58,012 nt of DNA, from contig CANRWP010000017.1 of NCBI GenBank assembly GCA_947643595.1, positions 1 to 58,012 on the forward strand. The letters are read 5' to 3'. This document shows positions 1 to 9,155 of the stretch, one piece after another; position 1 is the first letter of the stretch; each line of letters starts with the position of its first letter. The notes beneath the pieces are model-generated. The model saw only the letters and a list, made by a program, of their open reading frames with translations, was not told where the DNA came from and made no database searches. Position numbers and translations under genes: made by a program. The DNA comes from an uncultured bacterium (GTDB lineage Bacteria > Bacillota > Clostridia > Lachnospirales > Lachnospiraceae).

Positions 1-215
1 ACTGGGTGCTGGACATTGGATTCCGGGAAGACGAGAGCCGGATGCGAGCGGGGAATGCAGCAGAAAATGTAATTGTGCTGCGGCACATAGGAACAAATCT
101 GCTGAAGCAGGAAAAAAGCTGTCGGATGGGAATAGCAAGCAAACGGAAAAAATGTGGCTATGACCAGAAATATCTATATAAAGTTCTAAGCGGGCTGAAC
201 ACGGGTATGAAATAA
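1..215 (+). mobile_element. C-terminal end of an ISAs1-family transposase (cut by the window edge)
   Basis: The frame is open from the first base and reads HWVLDIGFREDESR, then RHIGTNLLKQEKSC and KRKKCGYDQKYLYKVL before a TAA stop. This is the conserved C-terminal part of ISAs1 (H-repeat associated) DDE transposases, where the glutamate of the catalytic triad lies in the HW-L-V-FREDE segment. Only about 71 residues are visible, so I cannot tell whether the element is intact to the left. It marks this end of the window as mobile-element territory. Confidence 0.8.
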
Positions 216-248
216 AAGCTCATAGCGGCACCGCATTTATAAAAATGA

Positions 249-286
249 TTAAGTAGACATACCATGTAAGTGATATGTCTACTTAA
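249..286. repeat. Inverted repeat behind the transposase
   Basis: TTAAGTAGACATA is followed after a short loop by its near-perfect reverse complement TATGTCTACTTAA. It lies 34 bases after the ISAs1 transposase stop. There is no clear U-tract, so it may be an element end structure rather than a terminator. Confidence 0.45.
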
Positions 287-352
287 ATAAAAAGCTTGCG
301 TTTACCGTGAGCGCAAATCAGCGTAAATTGCGGGCGTTTTGCCACATTTCAA

Positions 353-1335
353 CTAAATACCGCTTACCTGTTCCATCTGCATCGCCCTGTAAATTTGCTC
401 CACATCATAACTTCCCAGCTGCCGTTGAACTCTTATGATATTTTCAACCACCGGAAGTTCTTTTTCCACTTCGTCCGCTATCGTTTCCGCAGATTTATTC
501 TTCTGAAGCTTTTTGCAGATCATTTCTATCAGCGCCACAATCTTTCCCTCTTCTTTCATATCCTCAAACGCTTTGCACATACTGAATTCTCCTCTCTCAA
601 ATGCTTTTTCTTCAACGCCGGGAATTTCCCTGATATTCGTGAGTTCCGCCAACAGCACTTTGGCCTGCCCGCTTAACCTCTCATACTCCTCTTTATGCAG
701 ATTAAACTTTTCTCTCAGCAATTCCTTCTCACCGGAATATCTCAAAAACTCAAAAATGATCGCAATTCCGTGTGGAATTGTTCAAAGTTATCATGTTCAT
801 GAAAATAAAACAGATTCAGACGGTAATTCGAGATATACGGAATGATCTGCTCCTCTTTCCCCTGCATATCCAGCAGTTCGTAGAGCGTTCTCGCACCGTC
901 CCAGGGTTTCTCTTTCCCGTAATAGACGACAACCGTTATGACCGGAATGAATTTATCTTCTTTTCCCATGCCGGAAATAAATTCATCGGATGTCAACGCA
1001 TCTTTCCCCGCCTTTAATTTTTCATTCGCCTTTTTCCGCTGTCTGTCGTACGCCATGCCCTCCGCGAGCATCGCCCGGATCACCATGCCGTAATCAATCT
1101 TCGTCTGGTTTTCCACTGACAAAACAGCAAGCAACGTTCCATTCCACAGCCTGACCTTATCCCGGATCGTCTTTTTTACACTGCCCTTTAAGATGCTTCT
1201 CAATTCTCCATCCTGTTCGCTGAGATCCCGCGGACTCACTACCTGCTTCCCCTGATACAGAACTCCGTTTATCAGGTCGGCAAATATCTCCGGATTTTCC
1301 AGATAATCACTCTCATAGACATCTTCTTTTCCCAT
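353..1335 (-). pseudogene. Rpn-family recombination-promoting nuclease/putative transposase, frameshifted
   Basis: Two consecutive minus-strand frames make one Rpn-type (PD-(D/E)XK, former transposase_31) protein. The first (742-1335) carries the nuclease domain, ending FHTELRSF. The second (353-745) continues as FEFLRYSGEKE into the charged tail seen in intact relatives. Joining them needs one base more in the A5/T5 tract at 752-756, so I read it as a 1-base deletion. I place the start at the ATG at 1335 rather than 1341, because the GGGAGG site sits 8 bases from the former and touches the latter. Rpn proteins are DNA endonucleases linked to recombination. This copy should make only a truncated N-terminal product unless frameshifting or a sequence error is involved. 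Confidence 0.7.
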
Positions 1336-1344
1336 GTCCATCTC

Positions 1345-1375
1345 CTCCCTTATTCTCTTTTTTCATATAAGGGAG
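1345..1375 (-). promoter_or_regulatory. Hairpin that can mask the Rpn ribosome-binding site
   Basis: Read on the minus strand, CTCCCTTAT (1367-1375) pairs perfectly with ATAAGGGAG (1345-1353) across a 13-base loop. The second arm contains the AAGGGAG of the ribosome-binding site. The 9-bp stem would hide the translation start of the Rpn gene. The function is inferred. Confidence 0.45.
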
Positions 1376-1542
1376 TCTTTTGCTTTCACGAATGTGACCG
1401 GATAAATCAGAAATCCCAGAAGTTCCCAGATATGTGGCTATATACTATCACAAATAGTAGTATTTTTCAACCGTTTCTTTACGATTTTTCTCTATTTATG
1501 CAACAGTCTGCCATGCGGAACGTCCGCATGGCAGAACGTTTC

Positions 1543-2004
1543 TTATCTTCTACCGTCCTCTTTACAGAGCTTCTCAAAATCCTCCGGGTCCTTCCCGAAT
1601 TTATTCTGATCCGGCTCTAAGACCCGTTTGATCCTGCTGAGCAGATCCTCGGAGGAAAAGGGTTTTAATATGTAATCGCAGATCCCCAGTTTGGCGCTCT
1701 CCAGCACATAGCTCTTGCTCTCCATGCCCGTCAGCATGATCACCGGAATATCATGAAATCCTCTGGAGCGCATCTCCCGCAGCGTCTCGATGCCGTCCTT
1801 GGTCGGCATCTGAATGTCCAGCAGGATAAGGTCCGGCTTCTCCTGACTCAGATATTTCAGGGCTCTGGCCCCTGAATTGACCGTGACCACTTCGTAATCA
1901 TTCCGCAGAGTGTCCGCTATCCTCGTCAGGACGATCGCCGTATCGTCCACCGCCAGAATACGTTTCCGCGATCCCTCTAAAATATCGTCTTCAATCTGCC
2001 CCAT
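1543..2004 (-). CDS. Receiver-only response regulator (CheY-like)
   Basis: A 153-residue protein consisting almost entirely of one receiver domain (about residues 13-135). AVDDT provides the acidic pair (D20, D21), LLDIQMP provides the phospho-acceptor D63, MLTGM gives the switch threonine and ILKPF the conserved lysine. There is no output domain, so it should act by protein interaction or as a phosphate relay. It starts 5 bases after the stop of the hybrid kinase on the same strand, so the two are almost certainly co-transcribed. The kinase has its own receiver and Hpt domains, so this protein is the likely final acceptor of that relay. Confidence 0.9.
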   Translation of the reverse strand: MGQIEDDILEGSRKRILAVDDTAIVLTRIADTLRNDYEVVTVNSGARALKYLSQEKPDLILLDIQMPTKDGIETLREMRSRGFHDIPVIMLTGMESKSYVLESAKLGICDYILKPFSSEDLLSRIKRVLEPDQNKFGKDPEDFEKLCKEDGRR

Positions 2005-2009
2005 TTGTC

Positions 2010-4853
2010 CTATTCCTCCTTCTCCAGTATGCCCAGAAGCTGACGCAGCAGCTCCTCCGCGTTGTCGTCCTCATATAATTTCAGCTGTTCCCGTATCTGC
2101 GAAAGACGCTTTTCCGCCTCCTCCGGCAGTTCATGGGCCAACATATCTTCCACCCGTCCCGCGCACTCCGCCGACCGGAAGTGCTCCAGTTCGTCCAGGG
2201 CTTTCGCCGTCTGTTCCCGCAGTTCTTCCAAAGACAGACGGGGCAGCCTTTCTCCCACGGCGTCCTTCTGTCTCCGCTCCTCCAGAAATCTCCCGATATT
2301 TGCCAGAAGCGTCTCGTAGGCCCCCAGCAGCAGCGGGAACTTCTCCGCTATAAACGCCTCGTCGCCCTGCGCCGCGGCATTCTCCTGCTCCCTGGCCATG
2401 GCGGAGACCTCCATCGCCCCGATGCCCGCGGAAGCGCTCTTTAACCCATGCACCTCTATCTGATACCGCTCCCTGTCCGTCCCTGCCAGCTCCCGCAGAA
2501 GCACCGCCTTGCGTTTCCCGTCCACGTGATAGATCTCCAGCAGATCGGCGAACCCGTCCGCATCGCCGGAATAGTACCGCATCGCCGCGTCCATATCGAT
2601 CCCATCGATCGGAAAGGCCGCCGGATCGATGAGTTTCTGGTCCTCTCCGCCCTCTCTGCTCTTCCTGCACTCCTCGGGCACCCACCGCAGCAAAAGATGG
2701 TTCAACTCTCTTCTGTCGAGGGGTTTGGCGATAAAATCCTGGAAGCCGCACTGTAAAAAATGTTCCCTCATGCCCGCCATCGCGTTGGCGGTCAGCGCGA
2801 TCATGGCGGGAGCCAGCCCGTTCTGGCCGCAGTCCGTGCGGATGATCTCCGCCGCCTCGATGCCGTCCATACCTGGCATCATGTGGTCCATGAAGATAAT
2901 ATCGTAAGCTGTCTCCTCCGCAAGCCGGATCGCTTCCGGACCGCTCCCGGCCTCGGTCAGATCAAAGTCATAATTCTTCAGAAAACCTCTCGCCACCTTG
3001 CGGTTGACCGCATTGTCATCGACAACCAGCACTTTTACGCCGGGCGCCGTGAAAAAGTCCATCCGATCCCGCTCCGCCTGCAAAATCTCCGGCATCTCCG
3101 AGATCGGCCTCCCATCCGTGATCTTCTGAGGGATCGTGATGGTGACGACAGTCCCTCTGCCGTAGGTGCTTTCCACACGGATGTCCCCGCCCATCAGTTT
3201 CACCAGATGTTTCACGATGGCGAGCCCCAGACCCGTGCCCTCCACGGTCCTGTTTTTCGTGGAATCCACCTGCCGGAAATCCTCGAAGATCTTTTCCAGA
3301 TCCTCCTCCCGTATGCCGCAGCCGGTATCCTCCACTCGGAAGGTGAGCAGTTCCTCTCCCGCGTCCTTTCCGGGCTCCCCGGTGATCTCCACATGGACAT
3401 AGCCCTTCCTTGTAAATTTTATGGCGTTGCTGAGGATATTGATCAGAATCTGCTTGATACGCCCCTCGTCACCGCTGTAGCGGCAGGGCAGATTCTCGTC
3501 GTACCTGTATCTCAAAAACAGTCCGCGCTGGGAGGCCGCCATATCCATCATGCCCATGATCTCATCCGCCACGGTCTTTATGTAGTAATCCGTGTACACA
3601 AGCTCCATCTTGCCCGCCTCGACCTTGGACAGGTCGAGAATATCATTGATGATCGCCAGCAGGTTTTTCGCCGCCGACTGCACATCCTTCGCATGCTCGT
3701 AGATCTCCGTATCCCCGCAGCTCTCCATGATAATATCGTTCAGGCCGATGATCGCATTCATCGGAGTGCGGATCTCGTGGGACATATTGGCAAGAAACTC
3801 GCTTTTCGCGATATTGGCCTTCTCGGCCTGGAGCCGTACCCGTTTGATCTCCTCGATATAAGTCTTGATATCGGTCATATCCAGAAACAGGATGACGCAT
3901 CCCAGCCTTTTCCCGTTCTCATCTATAATATATTTGCTGTGGCTCTCATAGTCCCGCCCGTTGATCGCAAGGCTCCTGACCGCATCCTCGCGAAAGATCT
4001 CTTCCTGAAACTCCTCCAGCACCCGGATGTTCTCCCCCAGCTTGTGGGAGGGCAGGCTGGTAAAGATTTTCGCCGCCGCTTTGTTGTAGCTGACAAGCCT
4101 GTCATGGTCATCCACAACGATCACGCCGTCCCCCATTCCCTCCAGGATCTTCTCCGCTGCCAGATGACGGAAATCATAGTTGCGGCGGCTCCATATTACT
4201 ATGACCACCAGAGCCATGGAGATCGTCAGTGTCACCGGCGTGAAATCAAACACTTTCACCAGTTTCAGGACATAGGCGGCCAGCATGATGACCGGCAGTG
4301 TGGAGATCGCCAGAATCGTCCAGTACTGGCGGTTGACCTGTCGGTCCGAGCGCTCACTGACAGCCCGCACCAGCACATAGATACAGAGTGTGTAGGGAAT
4401 GATAACGCGGCTGAGCAGAAAGACCACATACAGCGGACCGTAGGTGATGTCCACATGGTAAAACCCGTCCGCCTCCGCCACCCAGCGGACTTCCCGGTAA
4501 AAAAGGCCGTGCCAGTTGAAAAAGACCGTGGGCAGGGCGAAGAAACTGACCGCCGCAAGCGTCCGCAGAAGAATCTTCGGCGGCTTCATATAGCAGTAGA
4601 GATAGAGAAACCAGCAATAACAGATCGGCACAAAGGCGGAACCCACATTTTCCACGGTGATCGCCGCCAGCGCGGCCTCCAGCGCAGTTGCAGTCAGCTC
4701 CAGCAGATAGCCCACATTCTGTACAAGGGAACTGCACATAATGATGATCAGCAGCTTCTGTTCCTTCGCTCCCTCCCCGTTGAGCAGAAGCAGCAGCGCC
4801 ACCACCGTCAAACATATGCCGAAACACTCCAATGCAATGACAAAATTTACCAT
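2010..4853 (-). CDS. Hybrid sensor histidine kinase with 7-TM-like N-terminus, PAS, receiver and Hpt domains
   Basis: A 947-residue multi-step phosphorelay kinase. Residues 1-222 hold about seven hydrophobic segments resembling the 7TM N-terminal sensor of Firmicute histidine kinases. A PAS domain follows (about 230-335). HisKA has its phospho-acceptor at H359 in NMSHEIRTP. The HATPase has NILSNAIKF, the DTGCGI box and GTGLGL (about 460-575). A receiver domain has acceptor D656 (FMDHMMPGMDG). A C-terminal Hpt domain has H802 in VHGLKSASAG. All catalytic motifs look intact. Signalling should run H359 to D656 to H802 and on to the receiver-only protein encoded just downstream. The ligand is unknown. 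The following MFS exporter on the same strand is a possible but unproven target. Confidence 0.92.
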   Translation of the reverse strand: MVNFVIALECFGICLTVVALLLLLNGEGAKEQKLLIIIMCSSLVQNVGYLLELTATALEAALAAITVENVGSAFVPICYCWFLYLYCYMKPPKILLRTLAAVSFFALPTVFFNWHGLFYREVRWVAEADGFYHVDITYGPLYVVFLLSRVIIPYTLCIYVLVRAVSERSDRQVNRQYWTILAISTLPVIMLAAYVLKLVKVFDFTPVTLTISMALVVIVIWSRRNYDFRHLAAEKILEGMGDGVIVVDDHDRLVSYNKAAAKIFTSLPSHKLGENIRVLEEFQEEIFREDAVRSLAINGRDYESHSKYIIDENGKRLGCVILFLDMTDIKTYIEEIKRVRLQAEKANIAKSEFLANMSHEIRTPMNAIIGLNDIIMESCGDTEIYEHAKDVQSAAKNLLAIINDILDLSKVEAGKMELVYTDYYIKTVADEIMGMMDMAASQRGLFLRYRYDENLPCRYSGDEGRIKQILINILSNAIKFTRKGYVHVEITGEPGKDAGEELLTFRVEDTGCGIREEDLEKIFEDFRQVDSTKNRTVEGTGLGLAIVKHLVKLMGGDIRVESTYGRGTVVTITIPQKITDGRPISEMPEILQAERDRMDFFTAPGVKVLVVDDNAVNRKVARGFLKNYDFDLTEAGSGPEAIRLAEETAYDIIFMDHMMPGMDGIEAAEIIRTDCGQNGLAPAMIALTANAMAGMREHFLQCGFQDFIAKPLDRRELNHLLLRWVPEECRKSREGGEDQKLIDPAAFPIDGIDMDAAMRYYSGDADGFADLLEIYHVDGKRKAVLLRELAGTDRERYQIEVHGLKSASAGIGAMEVSAMAREQENAAAQGDEAFIAEKFPLLLGAYETLLANIGRFLEERRQKDAVGERLPRLSLEELREQTAKALDELEHFRSAECAGRVEDMLAHELPEEAEKRLSQIREQLKLYEDDNAEELLRQLLGILEKEE

Positions 4854-4899
4854 ACTACCCTTCCACCCGCCCGCGGCTTTGATTCATAAAATTACAATA

Positions 4900-6198
4900 T
4901 TACATTTTGACTGCTCTGTCAAGAAACGTGTATCTCCGCAGAATCCCCCCGAAATACAGGCAGATCGCAACGCCCATAACGCCGAGGATAAACATCATCA
5001 TCGCCGCTCCGGAGCCTTTCCCGCTGCCGAAACACATCTGAAGCATCCCGCCGGCGGGAGCCGACGCCATCACCGGCTCGCACAGTTCATCCACCAGAAA
5101 ACCGCCGAGGAAGAATCCCACGGGAATTGTAAAAAACTGTAATGTATTTCTGCAGGAGTACACCCGCCCCTGCATATCTACAGGGATCGTCGTCCGCAGG
5201 ATCACATCCAGATTCGCGCTCATGACCGGCACCAGAAGCCATCCGATGATCTGTGCCAGGCACCACAGAAGAGGTGTTTTTGTAAACGCCAACACAAAAT
5301 TTTCCGTGCCCAACGAGATCAACATAGTGATATAGATCACGCGGATACGGTTTTTAGGCGCCGGAAGCAGTGTGGTGATCAGGCTCCCGACTAACATCGC
5401 GATCCCCGCACAGGAGGTCACGATGCCCAGAACCTTCTCTCCCCCGTTCTCCCTGGGCAGCACAAACGCCGGAAGCACCGCATCAAAGGCCGACGCCACC
5501 AGATTCACCCCCGCTAAAAATAAAATCAGCCAGAGGATAAGGCGATTTTTCTGCAGGTACGCAAGACCTGTCTTAACCGTGGCCAAAAACGGCTCTTTCT
5601 CCGGCATCTCCCCGGAGACGGCAGGAATCTCCACCAGAAAAAGCAGCGTGAGAAACGCCGCCGCAAAGGTCAGAAGATCCAGATAGATCACAGCCTCCAG
5701 TCCCGCAAAGGCAAACAGCGCCGTGGCGAGCACCGGGTTTAAGATCGTCACCAGAGAATTGGAAAAGGACCGCAGACCGCTGGTCTTCTGGTAGTATTCC
5801 CTGGGTGTGATCAACGTCATCGCCACATCCCCCGCCGGCTGCTGTACCGTGTTCATCAGGCCGTTCACCGCATTCAGCAGATAGAGATGCACCGGCATAA
5901 GAGTTCCTGTTTTCAGCAGCACGAAAACCGCCACAGAACAGCACGCCGCAAACGTATCACAGGACAGCATCGTCTTTTTCTTATCCCACCGATCACTGAG
6001 TGCCCCCGCAAAAATACTGAGCAGAACATAGGGCGCGTAGGAACAGATCGACAGAAGCGCCGTCTGCAGCGCGGAACCCGTCTTCTGGTAAAGCCAAAGC
6101 GTCAGGGCAAAATTCGTCATCGTGCTTCCGAGCTGGGAGAGCGACTGGGTGCTCCATAAAATGAGAAATGTCTTCAGTTCTTTTATTGTTTCTTTCAT
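4900..6198 (-). CDS. MFS transporter, drug/macrolide-efflux type
   Basis: A 432-residue integral membrane protein with about twelve hydrophobic segments. It begins with the FLILWSTQSLSQLGSTMTNFAL signature of the MefA-like branch of the major facilitator superfamily. GALSDRWDKKKTM is the family's loop 2-3 motif. Such proteins export small hydrophobic molecules by proton exchange, and the substrate here cannot be told. The start has an AAAGGAG site 11 bases upstream. The gene ends 47 bases before the histidine kinase begins on the same strand. Confidence 0.85.
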   Translation of the reverse strand: MKETIKELKTFLILWSTQSLSQLGSTMTNFALTLWLYQKTGSALQTALLSICSYAPYVLLSIFAGALSDRWDKKKTMLSCDTFAACCSVAVFVLLKTGTLMPVHLYLLNAVNGLMNTVQQPAGDVAMTLITPREYYQKTSGLRSFSNSLVTILNPVLATALFAFAGLEAVIYLDLLTFAAAFLTLLFLVEIPAVSGEMPEKEPFLATVKTGLAYLQKNRLILWLILFLAGVNLVASAFDAVLPAFVLPRENGGEKVLGIVTSCAGIAMLVGSLITTLLPAPKNRIRVIYITMLISLGTENFVLAFTKTPLLWCLAQIIGWLLVPVMSANLDVILRTTIPVDMQGRVYSCRNTLQFFTIPVGFFLGGFLVDELCEPVMASAPAGGMLQMCFGSGKGSGAAMMMFILGVMGVAICLYFGGILRRYTFLDRAVKM

Positions 6199-6351
6199 CT
6201 TTTACTTTGCTCCTTTGATCTTATGTTATTGATATATTGCGGTCGGCGGATTTTTGTGCGAATATTGTCGCAGGGATTTCCGCCGTCCGAACCGGCACAA
6301 TATGAAGTCAAGTCGCAAAGTCTGAGGACTATGGCCGTCTTTGGCCCGCCT

Positions 6352-6383
6352 CTCCATGCATCGTCCTCAAACCCTGCATGGAG
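6352..6383. terminator. Hairpin at the HicB 3' end
   Basis: CTCCATGCA pairs with TGCATGGAG over a 13-base loop. It spans the stop codon of the HicB gene. There is no good U-run, so termination is only suggested. Confidence 0.35.
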
Positions 6384-6690
6384 GTTTTGCAATTTCCAAT
6401 TCGATTTGCATATGGTCCACATAAGTCAAAATCCCTTCGGAAAAATCAACATCTTCCATGTACTGTCTGACCTTCTCAATCGCAGTCCTCTGTTCTGACG
6501 GCACCGGGAGTTCTTCATGATTGTCCTCCATTGAAATTCCTGTCAGTCCAATAGCATCTCTCGCCATCTCAATGGCATCTGCAAAGGTATCTCCTTCTGT
6601 AAAGATTTCCATATCAGGAACACACACTAAAAAAGGATTTTCAGTATCATCATCCGTCTTCAATATAAAAGTTGGATAAACCTGTTTCAT
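6367..6690 (-). CDS. Solitary HicB-family antitoxin-like protein
   Basis: A 107-residue protein with the HicB fold: YPTFILKTDDDTENPFLVCVPDMEIF, then GDTFADAIEMARDAIGL, and a C-terminal extension with no clear HTH. HicB proteins normally neutralise HicA mRNA-cleaving toxins. No HicA-like ORF (a small dsRBD protein with a GSHH motif) lies on either side, so this is an orphan. The ATG at 6690 is preferred to the upstream GTG at 6699, because AAGGAG lies 9 bases before the ATG and directly abuts the GTG. Confidence 0.8.
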   Translation of the reverse strand: MKQVYPTFILKTDDDTENPFLVCVPDMEIFTEGDTFADAIEMARDAIGLTGISMEDNHEELPVPSEQRTAIEKVRQYMEDVDFSEGILTYVDHMQIELEIAKPPCRV

Positions 6691-6741
6691 GTCACTCACT
6701 CCTTATAATAATCTCCACACTACAACATTTCTGCGATCCAT

Positions 6742-7060
6742 TCAGATACAAAACGCCGCATAAAGCGGAACGATCTTCTTCCCGTTCTCAAACCCGAAAT
6801 TTTTAGCCGAGAGCCTGATCGCATAATCCGGTTTATATGTCTCCATATAAACTTTTAAACTCTTCGCCTTCGTATTATCCGCCGACAGGTCCTTTTTGGC
6901 ACAAAGGAGCCCTAAGTCAGACACATATATCTTAAAGGAATCGATATCGCGGTAATTCTCCAGGGGCTTTCTGATCTGCTCCGCCCGGTAAACCTGCGAC
7001 ACGATACCCGACAGGCACAACCACTCGATGGCGTTCTCAAACTCTGAAGCTTATATATTC
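6742..7060 (-). pseudogene. Remnant of an AAA ATPase with DUF4143
   Basis: The readable part begins FENAIEWLCLSGIVSQVYRA and goes on to SFKIYVSDLGLLCAKKDLS. It then jumps to KSLKVYMETYKPDYAIRLS and ends VPLYAAFCI. These are pieces of the C-terminal DUF4143 domain of large Clostridial AAA proteins, with the segment between them deleted and the N-terminal ATPase missing. No start or ribosome site fits. Confidence 0.7.
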
Positions 7061-7158
7061 GTGTCATTTTTCGCACTATTTTACATGAATATTTTTAAAA
7101 TTTCAGCGCAAACCGACATAATTTCTGCATAACTCAATCATACCGTCTCGATTCCTGC

Positions 7159-8685
7159 TCACCCAAACTGCACCTCATGCCTGATCAAAAACCTTCCCCC
7201 CTGCAGCTGCTCCGCCTCGAGCTTTATCCCACAGGAGCGGGCTCCTACCGCCTCCATGGCGCTCTCCATGTACGCCTGCCTGTAGCGCTCGCTCTGATAC
7301 TCCCCGTACCATTCGCGCAGCAGTTCCTCCCCTTCCAGTACATTGTAAAAAGCATAACTTCCGCCCCCGTTCTGCACGATCTGTGCATAACAGTCCGCGT
7401 AATAGCTCTGCATGTCCGCAAAGACTTTATCCTGCGTCACGCCTGTCTCCTCCAGACTTCTCAGGCCATCCTCCGATGCCTGCTCGAGCCCCCGGTAAGC
7501 CTCTCCGTCACAGGCGGGCAAATAGACCGACATCTCCTGTCGCACATGGCTGTCCGCATAGTCCGCATCCGTCCGGTTAAAGTAATCGTACGTCCCGCCC
7601 CCGGTGTCGTCCCAAGTGGTGTCCACATTGTACCAGCCGTCCTCCAGCCCGATGATGTTCCACGCATGGCTCTCCCCCGCATAGCCGGTACAGTAATAGC
7701 AGGGGACATCAAGCTGCTGCATCAGATACTGAAACGCCCTGGCGTATCCGGCGCACACCGTCTCATCGTTCACCAGCGCACTGTAAGCGCTCTGGTTCAT
7801 CTCCGCTCCCAGCCGATAATCTATCCTTTCTATCAGCGCGTCATGGACAAATTTTTCTTTTTCGTAGTCATTCGCCAGATTATTTGCGGCCCCGAGGATC
7901 TCCGCCGCGTTTTCATCAAAAAGCGCCTGCGCGCTCTCCAGATCCTGCGCCGTCCGGTTAAATTTCAGATCGATCTCCACGCATCCGCCGCTTCCCACGA
8001 ATTTCCCCGCATATGCCGTCTCCATCCAGAAGAGCTCCGGATGGTCGTTGTATACCGCGGAAAAAATGTTTTTCAGCTCCCCCGGCGTCACTGTCTCCAC
8101 CGGCGCAAACTCCGGGTACAGCTCATTCGCGTTCGCATAGATCTGGCGGTACACATGCCGCCCTTTCTCATTCAGCATCGCATAATAAGGGTAGTAAAGC
8201 GGATCAAACTCCAGCCCGTCGCCTGTATATCCCATATCCAGCCGGTTTTTAATCTCCCTCGCCGCAGACTCGTCAACCTGCTCCTGCTCCCCCTCGATCT
8301 GCTGATAGCCGTTTCTGCCGGATACCTTTTCCGGCGTGACGATCTCAGAGATGTCCGGCGCGGCATAATCCGACGCGATCTCCTCCCCCATGCCTGCCCT
8401 CTCCTCCGCAGGTGTTTTCCCGGCGGAATGTCCCTCATCGAACCCGGGGGCCTTATTGCTCTTACTGTTACTATGGTCCGCGCCGTAATCTGCCTCAGAC
8501 GGAATACTGTTTATCCCCGCCGAAGCGTCGTCTATCTCTGCCGTCACGCTCCGATCTTTCTCCGGACGCAAAAAATCGCCTATCCTCTCTGAAATATCCG
8601 GTCTGTATGCGCATATCACAATAAAGATGCAAATAAATATAAATAAACCCGCTATAAAAAAGAGCAGTCCCTTGATAATCTTCAT
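7159..8685 (-). CDS. Membrane-anchored transglutaminase-like domain protein
   Basis: About 508 residues. The ATG at 8685 opens with a single hydrophobic anchor (IIKGLLFFIAGLFIFICIFI), followed by a low-complexity linker. The second half carries a transglutaminase-like (CYLIN/PF01841) core: the cysteine in TVCAGYARAFQYL, the histidine in GESHAWNII and the aspartate in YNVDTTWDD. The triad is complete, so cysteine-protease or crosslinking activity outside the membrane is plausible. An upstream ATG at 8733 lacks a ribosome site. A 112-base piece of the linker-coding region (8494-8605) recurs near 19 kb inside a chimeric patch. No partner gene is obvious. Confidence 0.82.
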   Translation of the reverse strand: MKIIKGLLFFIAGLFIFICIFIVICAYRPDISERIGDFLRPEKDRSVTAEIDDASAGINSIPSEADYGADHSNSKSNKAPGFDEGHSAGKTPAEERAGMGEEIASDYAAPDISEIVTPEKVSGRNGYQQIEGEQEQVDESAAREIKNRLDMGYTGDGLEFDPLYYPYYAMLNEKGRHVYRQIYANANELYPEFAPVETVTPGELKNIFSAVYNDHPELFWMETAYAGKFVGSGGCVEIDLKFNRTAQDLESAQALFDENAAEILGAANNLANDYEKEKFVHDALIERIDYRLGAEMNQSAYSALVNDETVCAGYARAFQYLMQQLDVPCYYCTGYAGESHAWNIIGLEDGWYNVDTTWDDTGGGTYDYFNRTDADYADSHVRQEMSVYLPACDGEAYRGLEQASEDGLRSLEETGVTQDKVFADMQSYYADCYAQIVQNGGGSYAFYNVLEGEELLREWYGEYQSERYRQAYMESAMEAVGARSCGIKLEAEQLQGGRFLIRHEVQFG

Positions 8686-8781
8686 ACTGTATTTTCTCTG
8701 TCGGCCTTTCCGCTTATCTATACATTGGCGCAAAAAACAGGGGCGCCGGTGTCTCTACCATAATAACATAAGCGTCCCGCT

Positions 8782-8797
8782 TTTTCCATATGGAAAA
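8782..8797. repeat. Perfect palindrome in the 8.7-9.0 kb spacer
   Basis: TTTTCCATATGGAAAA is a 16-base perfect palindrome between the divergent transglutaminase and sigma-factor units. It could be an operator. Apart from the ECF-type promoter at 8951, I see nothing else in this roughly 340-base spacer. Confidence 0.4.
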
Positions 8798-8950
8798 GAC
8801 CCCTGCCCGGACTGTGTTCATTTTATACTTGTCTGTAATGTGGGCATATGATAGCATCATAACTGTATTGGAACTCTGCCGCACCACAGCACCCGGACAT
8901 TACGTCTTACGACGATGTACTTTTCGTGCATAAAAAATTTTCGGAATATC

Positions 8951-8980
8951 TGCAACCGACAGCATCCTCTGTTCGTTCTA
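8951..8980 (+). promoter_or_regulatory. ECF-sigma-type promoter before the sigma-factor unit
   Basis: TGCAACC (8951-8957), a 16-base gap, then CGTTCTATTGG from 8974. The same pattern with the same gap occurs at 11242. The -35 'AAC' and -10 'CGT' cores are typical of ECF sigma promoters. This implies autoregulation of the sigma factor encoded 176 bases further on. Confidence 0.65.
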
Positions 8981-9026
8981 TTGGTATCAGGACCACACCC
9001 CGAACAGGACGAAAGGAGAAGCGATC

Positions 9027-9152
9027 ATGCCGGATGATCTCATCAGGCGCATGCTCCGGGCGGCCATCGAATCATTCCCGATAGATGAGGAGAAAAAAAC
9101 AGACATGCTGCAGAGCATTGCAGGCCAGGAAAAGACAGAGGAGGATCAATAA
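9027..9152 (+). CDS. 41-residue small protein ahead of the sigma factor
   Basis: An ATG 8 bases after AAAGGAG opens a 41-codon frame (MPDDLIRRMLRAAIESF..., ending EKTEEDQ). Its TAA is 3 bases before the ATG of the sigma-factor gene, and its 3' end supplies the GAGGA ribosome site for that gene. The spacing and good start suggest a real, translationally coupled small gene. It is amphipathic and acidic at the end, with no signal or membrane segment. It could be a sigma-binding regulator, but nothing in the sequence proves it. Confidence 0.6.
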   Translation: MPDDLIRRMLRAAIESFPIDEEKKTDMLQSIAGQEKTEEDQ

Positions 9153-9155
9153 ATT

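Noticed and set aside
2760-4889. A 709-codon open frame on the plus strand
   Set aside because: It is antisense to the histidine kinase, has no ribosome site and its translation is rich in His, Arg and Gln typical of a shadow of GC-rich coding sequence.
7177-8592. A 471-codon open frame on the plus strand
   Set aside because: It is antisense to the transglutaminase-like gene, which has clear catalytic motifs.
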